A stretch of DNA of 64,000 nt from Labia minor (lineage: Eukaryota; Arthropoda; Insecta; Dermaptera; Spongiphoridae). Below are positions 11,727-23,060 of the stretch, in pieces. Position numbers and translations under genes: made by a program. Where the stretch lies: assembly GCA_963082975.1 (NCBI GenBank), contig OY720344.1:64136546-64200545 (forward strand). The letters are read 5' to 3'. The notes beneath the pieces were generated by a model. It searched no databases. It was not told where the DNA came from and saw only the letters and a list, made by a program, of their open reading frames with translations. Position 1 is the stretch's first letter. Every line of letters starts with the position of its first letter.

Positions 11727-12294
11727 ACTTTACTTCCACTTTTTTAATTTCATTAGTTGTTGGTGATATCTTTTCTTTTCTTTTTTTGTTCTACTAATCC
11801 TCAGCAAAATACATTCTTCTTTCAAAATTGGAACAAATGTTTTTGTTAGATTTCTAATTTGGTTATTTCTTTAATAAATATTATTAAATTAATCTTTTAT
11901 TTTTTTGTATCATCGTAAGCATTTATTGATTGAATGCACCTCTTTCCAAGTTGGAAAAAGAGTATAGACCGATAGGATGAAGGGAAGAAGAGAGGGGTTG
12001 GAAGGGATGATGGGTGGTGAAATAATTTATATAATGTTGAAATTATTGAAAGTGATTCTCACCCGTTGCTGGTATTTTATTTGAAACATGTCAAACATAT
12101 GTCAAAAGTAAAGAATCATGAACTTTACAAAGTTTTTTTTCTAACTTAGATATTTCTGGATCAAAAAAAAAATGATGTATTGACTTATTATTTTTTTTTT
12201 TAAAAGAACCTTCAAAAAATATTTAATAAACTTATGATTTATTTTTGTTTTACAAGATTTTCATCATTATATTTTTTTGTTCTTTAAAAATAAA

Positions 12295-12300
<6 letters not shown>

Positions 12301-12326
<26 letters not shown>
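12301..12326. repeat. (AT)n microsatellite
   Basis: An AT dinucleotide run. Confidence 0.9.
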
Positions 12327-12332
<6 letters not shown>

Positions 12333-14344
12333 GCCACTTTATAGGTTCCTAGACATTTTCTTAGCACAAAGAATAGAGCACACAAAAATATATATAAAAC
12401 TATAAATAAAGCAAAACTAAATCCTTAATGTGGAAAACAAAAACAAATCTTAATATTTTGTTCATAAATAATATAAACTATCCAAGAATAAATTTTAATT
12501 TTTCTAGAAATATTTGAATACTTGGTTTATAAATTAAAAAAAAATTTTATATTATAATATGTCTGATAAAAATTGTTATATAATAACAAATAATAAATTA
12601 TAATAATAAAAAAAAATATAATAATTTATATAAAATTTCTCTGAATAATAATTAAATTTTTTAATGAAATAGTTTTAGTTTTTATTTATTATAGCATTTA
12701 GAAATGTGTAAATTTAATTTGAATTTAGTAATTATGATACTATTTTCATATTAAACATCACATTAATAATAAAGGAAATAATCTAATTCAAATAAATAAT
12801 ATTATTTTAACAAGTTTATTTTTATTTAATATTTATTTATCCAAATTGATTCATACCTCTCTTTTTAAGCACTTTAAAATAATAGATTAAATATCAAATA
12901 ATCCTCATCTATTTGGATATTTCTCTCTTTTCTTTAGCGAGTTCAATCTAAATTTTAATGTATATGCTTAACCTTACTTGTGAGAGTTTTATAATTTAAC
13001 ACAAATTACACATCATATATTGTACTGGTTTATAAACTGATTATGCTGGGAGATTCTATAAAACATGAATCCAAAAAACCTTTTAGCCAACATCATTACT
13101 AACGCACCCTTAGAATGTTTCAATTTGTATAAAAATTATATGAGGGTATTTCCATTTTTGGAAAATAAATTTAAAACGTGTTACCGCATTATTTATATTT
13201 TAGATAGATTACATTGATTTTATTAAAATTAAATTTTTTTCTTGAAATTTTTTTAGAATTACTTATTTATTTTAATGAAAAAAATTATAGATAGGTGTAT
13301 ATTAATTTTTTTTTTCATTATTCATTATTCTACCTTGCTATGCAAATTTTATTTTGACTATGCAAAAATGTTCCAATTAAATTGTTATTCATTTAGCTAT
13401 AAATAGTCAGCAAATTTTTTTACTTTTAGAACATTTGCAAATTCTGTCAATAAATCTCACTCAATTACTGAACCAGATGCAAACGACGAATCTATGTTTC
13501 GGAAGCCCTCCTCTACTTCACTCTCTCGTTAAATCATAAAACAGATTGGCTTGACTAGGAATTAATTAATTCATTATGTCAAGATAGGCAATAAATAGAA
13601 ATACATTTATTTTGAACCTTTATGTTTATATTTCTTTTGTTTTCTTTTAGTTGGAAGTAGAAGCAACAATTTCTATATTTATATAAATGTATGTAATTCT
13701 CTCTGTCCATATGAAGTATCGGATTTGAATATTTGGCACAGATATTGTTGAATATTATAATATAAGCTGGATATATTTTTATTTTGAGATTTTCAAGGGT
13801 AATCCAAAATAATTTGTCTATTTTTTTTCCATAATGAAGTTCTATATAACAAATGTAAACAACTATAAATCAATGGCTAAATATATTGAGATTTATTATT
13901 AGTGAGTTAATTTTTTAAATGAATTAATATAATTTTTGAATACTAATTATCTGAAATTTAGAAGGACAAGAGGTTAAAAATATTATTTATTTATTGACCT
14001 TTATTTCGGGTTTTAATCATATCAATTATCTACATGTATAGTTAATTTTAGTAAACAACTTTAATGAATATCTTTAATTATTGAAAGAATTCAATATTAA
14101 AAATTAAAATAATTAAATGATCATCTCTATTTCATTTTAAGTCAAATTTACAGTTTTTATTAAATTATATTTAGATGTTTAATGAACAATAAAATAAATA
14201 TTTACATTGACATTATTAAAGTTAACAAATAACAATATAACATACGTACCATATTTTGTTATCTATTCTAGTTACGTTGACTGTTCACCGAAATCCCCAC
14301 GATTTAACGATTCTAATTAGAGAACTATTAAATCTGTTTTTATC

Positions 14345-14422
14345 ATTATTTTTGTTTTATAATTAATAAAACAAAAATAGGTTATTATTTTTGTTTTATA
14401 ATTAATAAAACAAAAATAGGTT
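14345..14422. repeat. Tandem pair of a 39-bp palindromic unit
   Basis: Two identical 39-bp units in direct order. Each contains TTTTTGTTTTAT and its inverse ATAAAACAAAAATA around an AATTA centre, so each unit can fold into a hairpin with about 12 paired bases. Confidence 0.8.
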
Positions 14423-15811
14423 ATTATTTATTCTAAAGGTTAATATTTATTTTAAAAATATGAAAGCTAAAAAACTGTTATTTTTGGAATTTTATTATTA
14501 AAAGGTTGAGGTAAATATTTGAAATAAGAAGAAAAAGAAAAAGGGATGAGGAAGGGGAAAGACGGAGAGGGTGAAGGACATATTCGATTGTCAATAGTCA
14601 ATAAATAACAAAGGCTACTCCACTCACACTTGCAATTATTTTTGACATCATTCAGCAAAAAAAAGACAGATCAAACTCATAAGATCTGTGATGAAAAACA
14701 ATGATTTTTTTCTGTATATACAGATGTTAAGTTAAGAGATGAGAGGTGAAGATAGCTGGATATCAATTTTATTCTTTGAATCATACTTTTCGTTGAAATA
14801 TTTAATTAAATAAATAAATATTAATTAGAAATGCATTAAGAGTATATTGAAAATAATGACTCATAAAAAAATAAAGAAATATTTCCTTGTTTTTAAATCT
14901 ATATTGTGAGTTATATAATTGAATTATTCACGTTTTCTTTAGAAATATTATGTACGTATATTAAAATTTCATATTTATAAGATTTTATTCTGCCCCTTAA
15001 TATTGATGTAAGTTAGAAATTTTGAAAAAAAATAGTAAAAAATATTTTTTTATGAAAAATTTGACAAGTATGGTATTCATTTCACTAAATGATTTAAATT
15101 AATATTATCAGATTTGTTTTCATTATCCTGTTTTAGCTTTGAATTTAATTTCCTATCTTGATCCTCTGATTAAATCGAGATGGGTTCTTAAAAAATAAAA
15201 AATAATATTTTACTCTTTTTTGCAATTAATCATTTAGGACATCGAATGCGAAATCATAGTTAATTTAATCTTTATACTCAAATACTATAACATTTTAATT
15301 TTTGCTCTTATAAATCTATCTATCTATATATATATATTTATATATATATAAATTATAATTTCTGAGTTTGAATGCTTCATAATTTATATGTTTTTAATTT
15401 TACATTTAGTTAATAATTATACTAGTCTTAGGATTGGCTATTTAAACATTTCAATGAATTTATGTTGAATTGGGTGTTTTGAAGTTGTTAGGTAACTCAG
15501 TGTTGAAGGAATAACTTCGCCTTTTACGTCAATTCTAAAGCTCTATGGTATAAATGACAGTCTATTTCAATATATTGACAAATTTGACACTCAATTTTAT
15601 ATATCTAGGAGAAATGTGGCATTCAGGGTCCGTAAATTAAATTGTCTTTTGTACCACCACAAACATAATATTTTTTTATTTTATTTAAAATATTAATTGA
15701 TTTTTAATCATTTAAAAAAAAAATAATTCAATTTTATAAATTATACGGATTTTTGTTAGAATAATAGTTAATTCAAATTTTGAAGAAAATTGATGGATTA
15801 TAATTTGACGA

Positions 15812-16407
15812 TTTTTACTTTCCCGCATACTTCGTATAAGGGAAGTATTGGAATCGCCAAAAATTTCGATAGATCTTGACGTTTTAGACCTCTCTGAGTC
15901 GGAAAATACCATATTTCGAATTATGTCTGTGTGTGTGTATGTATGGATGTATGTAATGTTTGTCTGTGAGCAAATTTACTCAGAAACTAATCAAGCTAGG
16001 ACTTCGAAATTTGGTACACCGATATTATTAACAGTTTGTAGATTTCATTTAAAATTTCGTCAAAATCGGTTAACCAGAAGTGGTACTTTACCTACACTGG
16101 TTGCGTTTACCTTTCAAGTAAAGTACCAGTTTGCTTCGAGATATTTGCTTCATATTTTGTATATAGATTTAAAAATATGAAAATAATTCAGATACCAAAT
16201 TTCATCATGATCTGACTACCGGAAGTGACATTTTACCTATACAAGTAGCGTCAGGTGTAAATTATAAATATATATAATAGAGTGTTAAACAATTTTACTT
16301 TATAATTTAAATTAATTAGTTTGCTTATTTTTATTGTTGTTAAAACATAATAATAATAACTTAATTACCTATTTATATGCGGGAAAATCTAGGGGAGGAC
16401 ACTCCCG
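15812..16407 (+). mobile_element. HINE family B copy, full length
   Basis: The head is TTTTTAC + hairpin + GTATTGG with TTTCCCGCATA at 15819-15829. A TGTG/TGTATG microsatellite lies at about 15924-15955. The tail has TATGCGGGAAA (16376-16386), the exact inverse of the head motif, then the stem-loop GGGAG-gaca-CTCCC at 16393-16406. The length of about 596 bp matches the C copies. An open frame of 110 codons (15848-16180) has no recognisable domain and is not taken as a gene. Confidence 0.8.
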
Positions 16408-19378
16408 ATTTTTTTATTTAGGAAAGTGATTTGAGTTATATTTAACAGTCTTCTGAAAGGTCAGTGATGCTATATAACGGTTGTAGTATTGAATATGGAG
16501 TTTAGTTGAGCTTGTTTGTTACTAATTGAGATTCTAGTAAATGCTAAGTGAATAGACAATACTAATTGGAGGTCACTCTCTCTTCTATCTATCTCCATAC
16601 AATAGAATAAATTTACCTCAATTCAAAAAGTAATTTTTTTTTCTTAAATAAATTATAATATAAATATAATATTAAGTTTGTTTGAATTATTCAATGGGCG
16701 TTATTTTTTGTATGTCAATTTTTAATTAAATTGAGTAATAGTATTATAATGATTTGAATTAAATTTGCAGACAGACAGAAAGCTTCTATGATGTTATATA
16801 ATTTATTATAATTAATAAAGTTTGAAATATATTTAGAAGAAAATTTAAGTTCAAAGATGTACTCGTGAGGTGAAAGATAATTCCTAGTATTTTATCTTAA
16901 ACGTTATTTGTTATTAATTGTAAATTTTTTTAACCCATGTGGTTATAAACTAATATTTATAATCAAACATCTGTTAGAACAATAGTTTAAAGGGTATATA
17001 ATAGTAATAGTACATCTGTTTTTCATTTAGGAACACTTCATCCATGTGGCCAAAGAATAACAAAAATACAAAGAATAAAACAAAAACAATTCAGTATTTG
17101 AAATAAATATTATAAATTATTTAATATTTACCCCATATTTTTAACTGAAATATTCCAATTAAATCAAATTATTGATTATATTGAAATACATTAGGCAGAG
17201 GAACTCATGGAAGGATTTTATAAATAAATAAATAAAATTAAAATTAAACTAGATTTGGTCGTAAAAATCAGACAATCTTTGAAACAATTGAAAAATTGAA
17301 AACAAATCCAAGTATTTTCAGTATAATGGGAATTATAGTTTTCGTCAACTAATTTTAAAATTAATTAATTGAACTCGAGTTAAATATAGAAATAGAGATA
17401 TGAATTATATATATGAGCTTCTCTCTCTTAAATAAAAAACTTGAATTATTATTAAAAATACTAATACAAAAAATTCTAAAAAAAAAACAAAAAACAAAAC
17501 TAGTTAACAATAAAGTATAAAAATATAATCACTTCAACACATTAAGCTTTCTTTGTTTTATATTTTTTATTTTCACTCTATTGACTTTTTAAAAGAAAAA
17601 AAATGATTAATAAATTAAATAATGTTAACGTTTGTAACTGAGATGAAGGAAGCCATTATAAAAAAATAAAAAAAGGAACCAATGTATTTCTATGTATATT
17701 TGTCATGCTATTGGATTCAAATCTTGGAAAAGAGGTATCATGGTAATCAACACAACTAAGCAGAGGAAAAGAAAGAGAGAAAGAGAGGCAAAGAGGGGGA
17801 AAAACCTCTTATTTTATTATTATAAAAAGATACTTGAGGTGTCCCTTGATTGGTTGGCAATATTATAGCTGAATTGGCATTTAATATTATCTGAAGAAGT
17901 TAAAAACCTTCTTCGTGTTAGTAAAAAAAAAATTAACATTGAAGTAAGCTCAACTTATATCAAAGAGCTTAGTTAACTTTCCACAAAGTGACAAAATCGA
18001 TAGAAGAAAAAAAACCAACTAAGCGCGACTGATAAAAAATGCTTAAGACTTTCCCATCAAACATGACTTGTATGTAATTAACCATCAATATCTTATATTG
18101 AGAAATGTAGAGTTATATTTGTCCTATAAAGGAAATTTTAAAGGATATTTTTTGTTTATAAAATTTGAGTTAGGAATATGAATAAATATGATATTCACAA
18201 GAGACTTTATTCAAAATCACAGAATATATATTTAATAAATAAAATTATTACTATTGGTTTTTATTAATATTAATTATATTAATTGAAACTACTTTGATCA
18301 TTTGTGTATTGCATCTGTCACGAAATTAAAATACATAAAAAGCCATTTAATAGAGTATTTTTGCTAAATATATTTTTCTTTCCTTTTTTTTAAAGGAAAA
18401 AATATTAAAAATGTCCCTTCGTTAAATATTAAAATATTTCTTTTTACATGTATTAGATGATGATGAAAGGATCATAGTAAAACAGGAAAAAGAGAATTTT
18501 ATATTTTTGAGATGAGATGATGAGTTCGGTTTATGAAAATTCAGGTCAAACGTATCATTGAATACATTCAGGATATGTTTTTGTTTTAAAGAATAGCTAT
18601 GCAAAATAGAGAGGAAACGTTACAAGGTAAATTATTATTTGTTTATCAACCGGATTGGAATCATAATAAAATTGTCAAAATACACCTACATACTATATAT
18701 AAAATACAAAAATCTCTTTTTTTATTATAAAATTAAATATCTGGTAGTCTACGTATAAATTTCAAATAAATAAGCAATTAGACTTTTCCATATTACTCTT
18801 TAGCAGGGCTGGTCAGATTACCGGTTCTTAGTAATCGATTAATGACATCAGATACACATTATTGATTTCTTCTAACGTCCGGTATTCTATTTGCAAATTA
18901 CAAATTACAATTAATTGCAATTACAGATTAATGATTATTTTAAGAAAAAGTAAAGTCTCTATTAAATGATTTAAAAATATATCAGAAATAAATAGTAATT
19001 ATTAATGAATAGTTTTTAGTTAATGAAATGCCAGAGTATCATTAAATAGCTATGGATAACAAATTTTAATAAAAATTTAGAGATTTTATTTGAAAAATTT
19101 GTCAGTTAAACCAGGTAAGGATCTTTAATATAAGAAAATCATTTATTTCAATTAAGATTGTCCATTGGATAATCTTTTCTTTTATGAAAATAACCCAAAT
19201 CTTTTGGCACGATTAGATGTCCAATACTATTCAGCTCATGCCAAAATTCAAATTCATTCCTTATTTACACAACTTTTGCAGAATTTAATAGTATTAAAAT
19301 TATACAAAAATTTCATAAAAGCTTTAGATTTGATTTATCTTATCTTATTATGCTAGTTAAAATTGTATATATATATAG
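16408..19378. other. AT-rich intergenic DNA
   Basis: No gene recognised. A possible hAT-like end (CAGGGCTGGTCAGATTACC, about 18804) and a 63-codon ORF at 19165-19356 were examined but could not be supported. Confidence 0.5.
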
Positions 19379-19575
19379 CCATGGGTTCTCAAAAACCGCT
19401 CTAACGATTTTTTTCAAATTCACACTAGATATAGTATTTATAAAGAAAAATTGATTTTTATTGATCACATCTCAGGAAAAATACATCTTTATTATTTATT
19501 TCTTAATTTAAAATTATATATGGAGACGTCAAAAATTGCATCCATATTGAAATTTGACTCCCGCCTTTTTTTAAA
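19379..19575 (+). mobile_element. Diverged internal fragment of a HINE family A-like element
   Basis: ACCGCTCTAACGATTTTTTTC, then GAAAAATACATC and TTCTTAATTTAAAATTATAT, followed by GACGTCA, match in order the middle of family A (about 33070-33490). Neither terminus is present. Confidence 0.5.
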
Positions 19576-19925
19576 GGTTATTGTATTAATATTTTTTTAT
19601 ATTTAAAATATTTTAAAATTTTTAATTTAATTTCGAAATAAAATTAAAAATATATATTTTAATAATATTTTATAATTATAAATTACGATATATATTTATC
19701 ATTCTTCCAATAAAAAAAAATATTCATTCACTTAGAAACATACCTAATAATACATATTTATGTATTATTGAGGACACCAAGTTCCATTCATTTTATTCAG
19801 ATTGATGCATTGATGCAACATTTAATAATTGTAATAAATAATTAAAGAATTGTATTTCAGCATGGTGTCCCAAGTATTAATATTACCAGCCAAACCCAAT
19901 AATAATGAATTATTTTATTTAACTT

Positions 19926-19959
19926 AAGTACCGAGCCAAGGCTCGGGGTCCCGGTACTT
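19926..19959. other. Compound hairpin just upstream of the LTR element
   Basis: AAGTACCG and CGGTACTT close the structure, and inside it CCGAGCC-aa-GGCTCGG forms a second 7-bp stem. It lies 11 bp before the 5' LTR and is far GC-richer than its surroundings. It could be the end of an older element. Confidence 0.55.
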
Positions 19960-19970
19960 TTATATTATAC

Positions 19971-20531
19971 ATATATATAGGATCTGAAAAAATGAAATTT
20001 ATTTTATTTTATTATTTTCCCATGAAGATGTTCTCGGAGCGACTGAGCAAATTCATGTTGCACCGGGACATATATTTAAAACCTCGCTACCCCCTCTTAG
20101 AAGCTTACGATTGGCTATAATAAGCTGACCATCTATTGGCTCTTCGTTCAGCGCCTAGCACGCTATTGGTTGTCGAGAGTCCCCACCACTCCGCCTAGAT
20201 GTCGCCAGCCGGGTATAAAAAGCCGAGTAGCAGTAGCTTGCCAGTAGCAGTATCAGTAGCAGCAGTAGCAGTTGTGATTCAAGACGTTAAGAAGAACATA
20301 TACGAAGAACGAAGAACCGAAGATTTCCAAGACGTTTATTTTTATCTGTGTATATATTTTTTGCTAATATTTCTAAACAAAAACCATATATTTTTTGCTA
20401 CACTTTTCAATAAAAACGATATATTTTTTGCTAATACTTTTCATCAAAACGATATTATTTTTGCTACCTTTTTCTTCAAAAACGATATTTTTTAATACAT
20501 CTGCTTCACTATCGAAGCCACCAACCCTACA
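19971..20531 (+). repeat. 5' LTR
   Basis: The 561-bp direct repeat matches 23061-23621. It contains a TATA box, AGCAGTAGCAGT repeats near 20225-20275 and AATAAA at about 20410. The end ...CCCTACA is shared exactly. The first bases differ from the 3' LTR. The 98-codon frame inside it is not treated as a gene. Confidence 0.85.
20214..20220 (+). promoter_or_regulatory. TATA box of the 5' LTR
   Basis: GGGTATAAAAAGCC lies in a GC-richer part of the LTR, with AATAAA about 195 bp downstream. The same word occurs at 23304-23310 in the 3' LTR. The position fits a Pol II promoter defining the U3/R border. Confidence 0.6.
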
Positions 20532-20795
20532 ATTTGAGGGCTCAGTCCGAGATTGAAGAATTATTACCCCTAGTAACCACGAAGAAACAAGAGCCAATTC
20601 GAGGAAATATCCAGTCTTCAAGATACAAGACGCAAGATTCAAGTTTCAAGATTTTTCTAAATCTTTCTCCTTTTTCTCCTTATCCCCTCAGTGAATTGGA
20701 AACGACCCACGTTAATCAATTCATTGGGCACCGAAGGACCATCACGCTGTCAAATCCTATTTTCATTTAATATTTCCATACATACGCCTTTCAAA

Positions 20796-23030
20796 ATGAC
20801 TTCCTTTGAAACTATCCCATTCGTTCAACGTCAGCTAGCCTTGGCTGAATTCAAGATTATAAAAAGTTTGCACAAAATTCTTTACGACGAAGAAGCCGAT
20901 CGAAAAAGCCGTAGCAAAGTAAAACGATTTGCTGGATTTGATTTCGAAAGAGAGTCAGAAGAATTCAAGAATCGACTTGAAACGATGAACTCTTTAAACA
21001 CAGCCACTTTAATTAAAATTGGAAACATTTTAAATATAGCGGAAACTTCTAAAGACGACATAATAAACGGCATTACAGATGTTTTATTCAATTTGGCTGA
21101 ATTTGGAAGAACATTAAATGAATCCGAAGCAGAAGAAATAGAAGATGAAGAAGAAGAAGAAGAAAATGAAGAAGAAGCAACTAAAGAAGTACGCCAAGTT
21201 CCATCTTCATTAAGATATCCCTCTGCTGTCAACATAAGAGATATCGAAGACTTGGTAAAGAAATTTGATGGTGCTAAAACATATTCAGTTAACCGCTGGA
21301 TACAAGATATAGAAGACGAAGCAGACATCCATTTATTAGACGAAAGACAAACGATGATACTCGCAAGAAGATGTCTCACAGGACTTGCAAAATTGTATTT
21401 CGAAAATACAAAAAGTGTCAAGACATGGAGAGACATGAAAACGAGCCTGAGAAAACAATTTTCCTCAAAGATCGACGAAATCGAGATTCATCGACAATTG
21501 GGAAACAGGAAAATGAAAAGAGGCGAAGATGCAACTGAATATTTTATTCATATGCAAAAGATTGCGAATCAAGGGGATATAAAGCCGAAATTATTAATTG
21601 AATATATAATTAATGGAATCGAAGATCCTCATAGCAAAATGTTTCTAGTTGGAACAAAAACATTGACAGATCTCCAACAAAAACTAAATATGTTGGGCGA
21701 CTTTATAAAAGAAGCATCATTAAGAAGAAACCCCGTTGAAAGAAAAGATACTAATCCGAAGCATATTGTCAAAGAAAAGAAAAAAGAAACCACAAGATGT
21801 TTCAACTGTGGAGACACTTCACATTTTTCTAACGAGTGTCCATCTAAGAACAGGGGCGTCAAATGTTTTAAATGTAATAATTTTGGACATAAATCATTTG
21901 ATTGCCCCACTAAGAAAAAAGAAATATATAAAATTGAAACAAAACCGTCCACTAGAAATCACAAGCTCGTATCAATCCAAAATTTAGAAATAAATGACGA
22001 TGCTCAAAGGGAAGAAAATTTCAAATCAAATGACAGTGGACAAAAAGAAGAAAAATTAACATCAAACGAAGAAATACAAACGAAAGAAAATTTAGAAATA
22101 AATGATGATGAACAAAAAGAAGAAAAATTACTATCTAATGAGGATATACAAAATAATGAAGAAAGCTTAGAAACAAAAGAGAATATCGAAATGGATGAAG
22201 ACTCGATAACAAATGTGGAAGTCCAAGAAGAAAATTTAGAAACAAATATTCAAAACGAAGAAAATATAGAATTAAATATTGATGACAAAAAGAAAGAAAA
22301 TGTAAATTTAACAAATGTAGATAAACAAGAGCAAAGCCTAAAGGATGATGATGAAAATGTACAAAAAAATAAAAAAGATACAGAATATATAAATGAAATA
22401 GAAATGGAAGAATCTGATGAAAAAGACGAAAGCCTCTCGATGGAAACAGATGAAGTGAAAAAATCTAAAGAAGTGACAAAAGAAGAAAAAACAGAATCCG
22501 AAACTAAGTCAAAAGAAGAGAAAACAGAGAAAGTTGATACGAAAGAAGCTGAAGTAAATGAATCCACAGAAAAAAAAGATGAAACACCAAAAGAAAAAGA
22601 AACAACTAAAGAGGAAAAAGATGTGGAAAAGACAGAAGAAAGCAAACCAGAAGTTAAAGAAGAAAAGAATGAAGATGAAGATAAAGAATCTTCAAAGACT
22701 GATAATGAAAAAAAGACTGAAAGTAAAGTTAATGAAGAGGATAAATCAAATGAAGGTGAATCAATGGAAGTTGATAAGGATGAAAGCACTTCAGAAGATC
22801 AAAATAAAACAATTCGTGAAGAAGATATTGATCTCAATGATAAAATTTTTGATCTTGATAAAATACGAACTACAAGTAAAGTTAAAATTGAAGATAGTAT
22901 ATTAAATAAAGAAAAGGAAGACTTTAATTTTTATGAGAAAGAAATTGATAAATATCGAAAAAGGAAGAAGGTGAAGTGGAGAGACAAGATAGAATGTTGT
23001 GAAGGTGCCGATGACAACTACGAGAATTGA
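20796..23030 (+). CDS. Gag-like protein: DEK-type domain + gag + two CCHC knuckles + charged tail
   Basis: 744 codons. The ATG at 20796 (TCAAAATGAC) is the first in frame. The earlier in-frame codon at 20691 is GTG and unlikely in a eukaryote. Residues about 1-105 resemble the DEK chromatin protein's N-terminal region with its SAP-like box: an IKSLHKILY helix, then RFAGFDFE (44-51), then spaced leucines ending in a DDIINGITDVLF helix. An acidic run follows (109-127). Residues 142-312 look like a retrotransposon gag core (RWIQDIEDEADIH, YFENTKSVKTWRDMK, GEDATEYF). Two C-x2-C-x4-H-x4-C knuckles sit at 335-348 and 357-370 and would bind RNA. From about 385 to the end the protein is Glu/Lys/Asp-rich with loose repeats (EKLTSNE, ENLEINDDEQKEE). 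No protease or RT follows. The knuckles are certain, the gag call strong, and the DEK call rests on pattern. Confidence 0.85.
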   Translation: MTSFETIPFVQRQLALAEFKIIKSLHKILYDEEADRKSRSKVKRFAGFDFERESEEFKNRLETMNSLNTATLIKIGNILNIAETSKDDIINGITDVLFNLAEFGRTLNESEAEEIEDEEEEEENEEEATKEVRQVPSSLRYPSAVNIRDIEDLVKKFDGAKTYSVNRWIQDIEDEADIHLLDERQTMILARRCLTGLAKLYFENTKSVKTWRDMKTSLRKQFSSKIDEIEIHRQLGNRKMKRGEDATEYFIHMQKIANQGDIKPKLLIEYIINGIEDPHSKMFLVGTKTLTDLQQKLNMLGDFIKEASLRRNPVERKDTNPKHIVKEKKKETTRCFNCGDTSHFSNECPSKNRGVKCFKCNNFGHKSFDCPTKKKEIYKIETKPSTRNHKLVSIQNLEINDDAQREENFKSNDSGQKEEKLTSNEEIQTKENLEINDDEQKEEKLLSNEDIQNNEESLETKENIEMDEDSITNVEVQEENLETNIQNEENIELNIDDKKKENVNLTNVDKQEQSLKDDDENVQKNKKDTEYINEIEMEESDEKDESLSMETDEVKKSKEVTKEEKTESETKSKEEKTEKVDTKEAEVNESTEKKDETPKEKETTKEEKDVEKTEESKPEVKEEKNEDEDKESSKTDNEKKTESKVNEEDKSNEGESMEVDKDESTSEDQNKTIREEDIDLNDKIFDLDKIRTTSKVKIEDSILNKEKEDFNFYEKEIDKYRKRKKVKWRDKIECCEGADDNYEN

Positions 23031-23060
23031 CATTCGGGTCGAATGTCACCAAAGAGGGGG
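23029..23060 (+). promoter_or_regulatory. Hairpin and polypurine tract before the 3' LTR
   Basis: GACATTCG-ggt-CGAATGTC (23029-23047) is a perfect 8-bp stem starting at the stop codon. AAAGAGGGGG (23051-23060) then abuts the TG of the 3' LTR, as expected for the plus-strand primer. Confidence 0.65.

Larger units (their letters stand above)
10946..15811. other. AT-rich intergenic DNA with one candidate exon and simple repeats
   Basis: Apart from the features listed separately (11538-11726, 12301-12326, 14345-14422) I see no gene. At about 13672 the text TTTCTATATTTATATAAATG followed by GTATGTAATTCTCTCTGTCC resembles Helitron 5' ends of the TCTATATATA type. No matching 3' end was found, so it is not called. 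Confidence 0.5.

Noticed and set aside
13672..13830. Helitron-like 5' text (TTTCTATATTTATATAAATG)
   Set aside because: TA-rich starts are common by chance here, and no CTRR end with a hairpin was found downstream.
14467..14658. 63-codon minus-strand ORF with Pro/Ser/Phe run
   Set aside because: It results from a GA-rich tract read backwards, with no start context or homology visible.
18804..19356. Possible hAT end (CAGGGCTGG...) followed by a 63-codon ORF
   Set aside because: No partner end, no 8-bp duplication and no transposase residues in the ORF.
20199..20495. 98-codon ORF inside the LTR, repeated identically at 23289-23585
   Set aside because: It is simply the LTR present twice. The frame is made of AGCAGT repeats and an AT-rich tail with no domain, and runs through the TATA box.
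20882..22789. Long minus-strand ORFs rich in Ser/Phe opposite the gag gene
   Set aside because: They are mirror frames of the Glu/Lys-rich gag coding strand (GAA/AAA read backwards gives TTC/TTT).
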